A stretch of 53,219 nt of DNA. Source: Bacteroidota bacterium (GTDB taxonomy: Bacteria; Bacteroidota; Bacteroidia; Chitinophagales; Chitinophagaceae). The first letter of the stretch is position 1. Every line of letters starts with the position of its first letter. The position numbers were made by a program, and so were the translations under genes. Of this stretch, positions 52,064 to 53,219 are shown piece by piece. The stretch spans positions 172-53,390 of the forward strand of contig JABDGU010000012.1 of NCBI GenBank assembly GCA_013285905.1, written 5' to 3'. The notes under the pieces were generated by a model. That model saw only the letters and a program-made list of their open reading frames with translations, made no database searches and was not told where the DNA came from.

Positions 52064-53218
52064 TTAGATAATATTGGCTAATACTTCATAAAAACGGTAA
52101 GCATCTTCGAAGGTATTGTATAATGGCACGGGGGCTATGCGAATTACATTCGGCTCGCGCCAGTCGGCAACTACTCCATTTTTTGTTAATTGTTCAAATA
52201 CTTCTTTGCCCCTGTTTTTAAATAAGAGGGACAATTGGCAGCCACGGCGCAAAGGCTCACTAGGCGTAATAATTTCGAACGGTAAATGGGTGATAAGCCT
52301 CAGCAGATATTCCATGTACCCTGTAAGCTGTTCACTTTTTTCACGAAGAGCCGCCATGCCTGCCTTGTCAAAAAGATCGAGGGAAGCATTATGTGCCACC
52401 ATGTTAAAAACAGGGGCATTGCTCATTTGCCAGCTTGCAGCTCCTTTTTGGGGAACAAAGCCTTTCTCCATTTTAAAACGGTTTTTTTCATCATTGCCCC
52501 ACCAGCCTGCCAGGCGAAAAAACGCTGGGTTATTACCATGATGTTCGTGAACATAGATACCACCAACCGCACCTGGGCCGGAGTTAAGATATTTATAGGA
52601 GCACCAGCAAGCAAAATCTACCGTCCAGTCGTGCAAATGCAGAGGTATATTTCCGATAGCATGGGCAAGATCATAACCTGCATAAGCGCCGGCTTTATGT
52701 GCGGCATCAGTAATGCGCTTCAAATCAAAATATTGGCCTGTATAATAATTGACCCCGCCTATCATAACCAGGGCAAGTGATTCCCCTGCCTGTTCTATTG
52801 CATTTATTATGTCATCTTCTTCTATGATGTAGGCATTGTTTCGCGGACTGATCTCAATGATAGCATCGTCCGGATTGAACCCATGCATGCGTACCTGGGT
52901 TTCCACAGCATATTGGTCGGATGGAAATGCACCGGCTTCCATAATGATCTTATAACGGCCTTGGGTTGGGCGATAAAAAGAGTTCATTAATAATTGAAGG
53001 TTCACAGTAAGGGTATTCATTGCCACTACTTCATCTTTATGGGCGCCCACCAGTTTCGCCAGCCTTTCTGAAAAAAGGTGATGGTAAGAGAACCATGGGT
53101 TGCGCGCACGAAAATGACCTTCCACGCCATACTTTGCCCAATCTTCCAGTTCTTTCTGCATCAGGTAGGAAACACTATTGGGCTGCAGGCCTAAGGAATT
53201 TCCGCAGAAATAGACTAC
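52064..53218 (-). CDS. kynU: Kynureninase, 5' end outside window
   Basis: The open frame runs past the right edge; beyond the Met at 53161 it reads YFCGNSLGLQP, the conserved kynureninase N-terminus, so the gene is truncated here. It is a PLP enzyme splitting kynurenine or 3-hydroxykynurenine to (hydroxy)anthranilate and alanine. Visible motifs are MNTLTVNLQLLM, EAGAFPSDQYA, GYDLAHAIGN, the PLP lysine in WCSYKYLNSGPG, and GWWGNDEKNRFKM. With upstream kynurenine pathway enzymes it supplies quinolinate for NAD, parallel to nadB in this window. Confidence 0.95.
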   Translation of the reverse strand, partial: VVYFCGNSLGLQPNSVSYLMQKELEDWAKYGVEGHFRARNPWFSYHHLFSERLAKLVGAHKDEVVAMNTLTVNLQLLMNSFYRPTQGRYKIIMEAGAFPSDQYAVETQVRMHGFNPDDAIIEISPRNNAYIIEEDDIINAIEQAGESLALVMIGGVNYYTGQYFDLKRITDAAHKAGAYAGYDLAHAIGNIPLHLHDWTVDFACWCSYKYLNSGPGAVGGIYVHEHHGNNPAFFRLAGWWGNDEKNRFKMEKGFVPQKGAASWQMSNAPVFNMVAHNASLDLFDKAGMAALREKSEQLTGYMEYLLRLITHLPFEIITPSEPLRRGCQLSLLFKNRGKEVFEQLTKNGVVADWREPNVIRIAPVPLYNTFEDAYRFYEVLANII

Positions 53219-53219
53219 A

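Noticed and set aside
1-53219. tRNA, rRNA, riboswitch, prophage or intact IS elements
   Set aside because: I looked for the usual cloverleaf arms, conserved rRNA stretches, transposase/integrase motifs and known riboswitch cores and found none I could support by eye.

Overview
The window is a chromosomal segment of a member of the Bacteroidota, most likely from the Chitinophagales/Sphingobacteriales side. Five long secreted proteins end in a type IX secretion (T9SS) sorting domain. There is a DUF4369-TlpA lipoprotein, a kinase-RapZ fusion, a birA / rsfS-ftsH-LUD cluster, and several matches to the Bacteroidota -7 promoter element TAnnTTTG. Purine-rich ribosome binding sites are scarce. I see no rRNA, tRNA, CRISPR array, intact insertion sequence or prophage.

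Layout. 1-9.6 kb: the 3' part of a kinase-RapZ fusion, an Nfu-type iron-sulfur carrier, a membrane spermidine-synthase-like protein, a T9SS cargo protein, a PhyH-type dioxygenase and a DUF4369-TlpA lipoprotein. 9.7-17.5 kb: lon, a NarL-type response regulator whose 3' end crosses a run of ten C, and two large T9SS cargo proteins. 17.5-18.45 kb: about 970 bp without genes but full of short repeat arrays. 18.45-28.1 kb: a thioredoxin-like protein divergent from a DUF6029 protein, nadB, an ABC exporter, a lipoprotein-Nudix pair, corA and fbp. 28.1-34.2 kb: prfB, a second ABC exporter, a 59-aa gene and an alpha/beta hydrolase, bracketed by two inverted copies of a roughly 190-200 bp element that carries its own terminator. 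34.2-38.9 kb: small secreted and membrane proteins, a DUF4397 lipoprotein, an aminopeptidase P, a beta-barrel-like protein and a LUD protein. 39-44 kb: ftsH, rsfS, birA, an lmo0937-type small membrane protein and rpoN. 44-53.2 kb: an orphan nucleotidyltransferase, a YoaK-like protein, an M28 peptidase and an Asp-box protein with T9SS domains, ribF and the start-truncated kynU.

Functional themes are protein quality control (Lon, FtsH), translation (RF2, RsfS), cofactor supply (NadB, KynU, RibF, BirA, Nfu), envelope and secretion (two MsbA-like exporters, T9SS cargo, TlpA-type thioredoxins) and central metabolism (Fbp).

The most interesting material is non-coding. It includes the duplicated terminator-bearing element at 28144-28334 and 33784-33982, which could be a two-copy small RNA. 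There is a helically phased TGAGCA array at 18009-18089, and a 14-bp motif from it recurs in a nearby divergent promoter. An 8-bp tandem repeat contains the TTG start codon of an ABC exporter. A C10 tract decides the C-terminus of the response regulator. Several REP-like hairpin families also occur. All functional readings of these are inference.
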